Assembly (NCBI GenBank): GCA_947365485.1
Contig: CANAXK010000078.1
Coordinates: forward strand, 1-7,724
Length of the DNA stretch: 7,724 bases
From: an uncultured bacterium
GTDB taxonomy: Bacteria; Cyanobacteriota; Vampirovibrionia; Gastranaerophilales; Gastranaerophilaceae
Reading direction: 5' to 3'
The position numbers and the translations under genes were made by a program. Within the stretch, counting starts at the first letter, position 1; each line of letters opens with the position of its first letter. Shown piece by piece: positions 6,381-7,724 of this stretch. Below the pieces are notes generated by a model. It was not told where the DNA came from and did not search any database. It saw nothing but the letters and a program-made list of their open reading frames with translations.

Positions 6381-6388
6381 GCCCTCTA

Positions 6389-6838
6389 TTATATCTGCAC
6401 CTTGACAATAACCTTTTTAACACTCAACTTACTATCCGGATTCAAAGACGGCTGGTGTGCGTCCTGCGGGTAAAACACAAGAAACTCGCCTTCTTCCAGA
6501 ATTTGATAAGAATCGCAGATATCGCAGTTCAAAAACTCTACATCCTTTGCTGCGCTATAATCCTCTTTAGAGGAGCAGTTCGAGTAATCACTCACCCCGA
6601 CTTTTTCCAATCCCTTAACCATATACTGGATATCAATGTACTTGCGGTGTGCTTCATAGGGTGCGTCGTCTTTGGTTTCGTAGCTCTGGACATTAGCGAA
6701 TACTTCATCGCCTGAAATTTCGTATCTTCCGTCCGGAATTGTCTCCAAATCAGCAGACTTAAGCCACTCAAATCCTTGCTGCAAGCGTTCTGAAAGCGGG
6801 TAGTAAGTCTCTGCATTAACCAACCTATCTTTTATCAT
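6389..6838 (-). CDS. YhcH/YjgK/YiaL family protein (DUF386, cupin-like sugar-processing)
   Basis: A 149-residue protein of the YhcH/YjgK/YiaL (TIGR00022) family, cytosolic cupin-like beta-barrel proteins tied to sugar metabolism. Members include the E. coli sialic-acid-operon protein YhcH/NanQ and the EbgC subunit. Family motifs: E-x-H-R-K-Y-I-D-I-Q-Y (62-72, with His64, Asp69 and Gln71) and FLVFYPQDAHQP (119-130, with His128). These conserved His and acidic residues line the putative metal site. An ATG at 6868 would add 10 residues, but the ATG at 6838 has AAGGAG 6 bases upstream and gives the typical MI-x-D-x-L start, so I chose it. No sugar transporter or catabolic gene adjoins it, so its substrate cannot be read from context. 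It has its own promoter and terminator and is probably monocistronic. Confidence 0.93.
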   Translation of the reverse strand: MIKDRLVNAETYYPLSERLQQGFEWLKSADLETIPDGRYEISGDEVFANVQSYETKDDAPYEAHRKYIDIQYMVKGLEKVGVSDYSNCSSKEDYSAAKDVEFLNCDICDSYQILEEGEFLVFYPQDAHQPSLNPDSKLSVKKVIVKVQI

Positions 6839-6868
6839 AAGGCTCTCCTTTACAATCTTACGTAACAA

Positions 6869-6897
6869 ATCTTAACAAAAGAAACAAAAAAAGGCAA
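6869..6897 (-). promoter_or_regulatory. Candidate extended -10 sigma-70 promoter for the YhcH-type gene
   Basis: On the minus strand TTGCCT (6892-6897), 17 bases, then TAAGAT (6869-6874) preceded by TGT, an extended -10 feature. The start would be near 6862, leaving a leader of about 24 bases with the AAGGAG. A second TAAGAT lies 14 bases further down (6855-6860) and forms part of a short AATCTTA direct repeat on the plus strand. Confidence 0.5.
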
Positions 6898-6918
6898 TTT
6901 CTGAAAGGAAAAAGACTT

Positions 6919-6924
6919 TATATT
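6919..6924 (+). promoter_or_regulatory. Candidate -10 element for the methionine-rich coiled-coil gene
   Basis: TATATT matches the -10 consensus at five of six bases. No convincing -35 is seen at 16-18 bases, so an activator or another sigma factor may be needed. A start near 6931 would make the AGGTTA repeats part of a leader of about 60 bases. Confidence 0.35.
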
Positions 6925-6930
6925 CATGTA

Positions 6931-6987
6931 AGGTTAAAAAAGGTTAGTTTTTAATATTACGCAGGTTAGAAAAAGTTAGGTAGGTTT
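6931..6987 (+). repeat. Phased AGGTTA repeat cluster in the leader of the coiled-coil gene
   Basis: AGGTTA-like units start at 6931, 6941, 6963, 6973 (AAGTTA) and 6982 (AGGTTT), that is at steps of 10, 22, 10 and 9 bases, mostly on one face of the helix. Two units pair into a larger 17-base repeat: AGGTTAAAAAAGGTTAG (6931-6947) and AGGTTAGAAAAAGTTAG (6963-6979), identical at 15 of 17 bases and 32 bases apart. In addition TTAAAAA (6934-6940) and TTTTTAA (6948-6954) form a 7-bp AU hairpin whose loop is exactly one AGGTTAG unit. The last unit overlaps the ribosome binding site. This looks like an operator or RNA-level control region, with no family I can name. Confidence 0.6.
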
Positions 6988-6990
6988 ACT

Positions 6991-7506
6991 ATGTTAATGG
7001 CATTCTGGGAAGTCCAGAGATTAACACGCGAAATAAATACCCTGGAAAGGCAGGCGATGCAGACGCAGACCCGGCTTTCCAACTACCAGAAATACGCCGG
7101 AATGTTGGGCGGGTCTTCAATAATAACAATGGGTAATATCGCGGGTATGTCTTCCGAGCTTGTTCCAAGAGCCTCATTATTTGCACAGTTCTCAAATCAA
7201 GCAAGTTCAATGAGTGCAATGCAGAACCTGCAGGCTATGAAAATGCGGGGTATGGTTCCTTGGACTGGAAACGCGCTTGCTCAGTATCAGATTGAGATGA
7301 GTGCTTTTTCAAGGTTCAAAGAAGAATCAATGAAAGCGCTCAAGCAGCAAGAAGCTCAAGTGCTTAATGAAAAAGAAAAAGAGATACAACTGGAATTAAA
7401 CGACATCGAACAACGACTCAAAATCAAGCGCGCACGACTTGAATCAGTCAAGCAGCTTGCAGCGGAAGGAGCGCGGGACAGCGCGCCTAAGTTCGGGCTC
7501 GGATAA
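6991..7506 (+). CDS. Methionine-rich protein with two coiled-coil segments, unknown function
   Basis: A 171-residue protein that I do not recognise. Three parts are visible: a first amphipathic, probably coiled-coil helix (about 5-35), a central Met/Ser/Gly/Ala-rich region (about 38-105) and a long charged coiled coil (about 108-158) ending in a Gly-containing tail. Methionine is unusually frequent, 13 of 171 residues, with nine between 38 and 88. There is no signal peptide. The central segment is mildly hydrophobic but not a clear membrane span. A helix-loop-helix coiled coil like this recalls secretion or flagellar chaperones and structural proteins only in general shape; I see no family motif. 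AGG at 6982-6984 lies 6 bases before the ATG; an alternative ATG lies two codons on, at 6997. It is monocistronic, followed by a strong terminator. Confidence 0.8.
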   Translation: MLMAFWEVQRLTREINTLERQAMQTQTRLSNYQKYAGMLGGSSIITMGNIAGMSSELVPRASLFAQFSNQASSMSAMQNLQAMKMRGMVPWTGNALAQYQIEMSAFSRFKEESMKALKQQEAQVLNEKEKEIQLELNDIEQRLKIKRARLESVKQLAAEGARDSAPKFGLG

Positions 7507-7576
7507 GATACTCTAAAAACTTAGAAAATGTGTAAAAAATCGTGAAGTGTATACCTATTAACTTAAAATTCCCCTC

Positions 7577-7607
7577 GCCTCTCCTCATCCAGAAGAGGCT
7601 TTTTATT
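7577..7607 (+). terminator. Rho-independent terminator after the methionine-rich gene
   Basis: GCCTCT (7577-7582) pairs with AGAGGC (7594-7599). After one C-A mismatch two further pairs (CT/AG) close a CATCC loop, and TTTTT follows immediately (7600-7604). It stands about 70 bases after the stop codon at 7506. The bases between hold no recognisable element. Confidence 0.85.
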
Positions 7608-7623
7608 ATGCTTTCTCCCCCTC

Positions 7624-7652
7624 TTGTCTTTTTTTCATGCTTGTTTTATCAT
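7624..7652 (+). promoter_or_regulatory. Sigma-70 promoter for rpsU
   Basis: TTGTCT (7624-7629), 17-base spacer, TATCAT (7647-7652): four and five of six consensus bases. The transcript would start near 7659 with a leader of about 36 bases containing AAAGGTGGTGA (7676-7686), an excellent ribosome binding site 8 bases before the ATG. It lies just after the terminator of the previous gene, as expected for a separate unit. Confidence 0.6.
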
Positions 7653-7694
7653 AGTTTTGTACAGTTAAATGCTATAAAGGTGGTGAAAATATAA

Positions 7695-7724
7695 ATGGCA
7701 GAAGTTAAAGTTGGCGAAAACGAA
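7695..7724 (+). CDS. rpsU: 30S ribosomal protein S21, N-terminal fragment
   Basis: Only the first ten codons are inside the window, reading MAEVKVGENE. The V-x-V-G-E-N-E start is what cyanobacterial-type bS21 proteins show (V-V-G-E-N-E), and the strong AAAGGTGGTGA ribosome binding site and promoter fit a ribosomal protein gene. S21 is a small basic protein of the 30S platform, near the anti-Shine-Dalgarno end of 16S rRNA, and helps initiation. The rest (about 50-60 residues) is beyond the right edge, so the call rests on a very short stretch and could change. Confidence 0.75.
   Translation, partial: MAEVKVGENE

Noticed and set aside
6839..6868. Ten-residue upstream extension of the YhcH-type protein
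   Set aside because: The downstream ATG has an ideally spaced AAGGAG and matches the family start; the extension would be made of the leader and ribosome binding site itself.
6991..7219. Minus-strand open frame inside the methionine-rich gene
   Set aside because: It has no ribosome binding site and is composition-driven antisense to a better supported gene with its own terminator.
7673..7678. TATAAA as a -10 box for rpsU
   Set aside because: It overlaps the ribosome binding site and would start the transcript about ten bases before the ATG, losing most of the Shine-Dalgarno; the 7624-7652 promoter is better placed.

Overview
This window reads as ordinary chromosome from a moderately AT-rich bacterium with tightly packed genes. 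The best lineage guess is a non-photosynthetic relative of Cyanobacteria (Melainabacteria/Vampirovibrionia, for example Gastranaerophilales). The guess rests on the cyanobacterial-looking start of ribosomal protein S21 at the right edge (MAEVKVGENE), on ObgE and TsaD with all expected motifs, and on small lineage-type proteins I cannot match to a family. No rRNA, tRNA, CRISPR array, insertion sequence or phage gene is visible.

Left part (1-4737, minus strand): a compact six-gene run, transcribed right to left as obg, tadA, a DUF2400/TIGR02757 protein, a membrane-anchored TPR protein, pheA, and a purine nucleoside phosphorylase cut by the left edge. Junctions are a 1-base gap, a 4-base ATGA overlap, and gaps of 3, 5 and 19 bases, so this is very probably one operon with translational coupling. 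It mixes ribosome assembly (Obg), tRNA wobble editing (TadA), phenylalanine synthesis (PheA) and purine salvage (PNP) with two proteins of unknown role.

Middle part (4738-6388): tsaD (tRNA t6A synthesis) is divergent from obg across only 53 bases. The best promoter there puts the tsaD transcript start at about its ATG, which suggests a leaderless message. Downstream of tsaD lies the most striking site in the window: TAAAGTTT-N11-GCCGATAT, a near-exact sigma-28 (FliA/SigD) flagellar promoter. It is placed correctly ahead of a strong Shine-Dalgarno and a 133-residue protein of unknown function, which therefore looks like an uncharacterised member of the motility regulon. A perfect 12-bp hairpin separates it from the convergent YhcH/YjgK/YiaL-family gene.

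Right part (6389-7724): the YhcH-type sugar-processing protein (minus strand) has its own promoter. It is divergent from a methionine-rich coiled-coil protein (plus strand), whose leader carries five phased AGGTTA-like repeats and a small AU hairpin. A rho-independent terminator follows, then the promoter, ribosome binding site and first ten codons of rpsU. No gene-free stretch exceeds 300 bases; the longest is 7507-7694, which holds that terminator and promoter.
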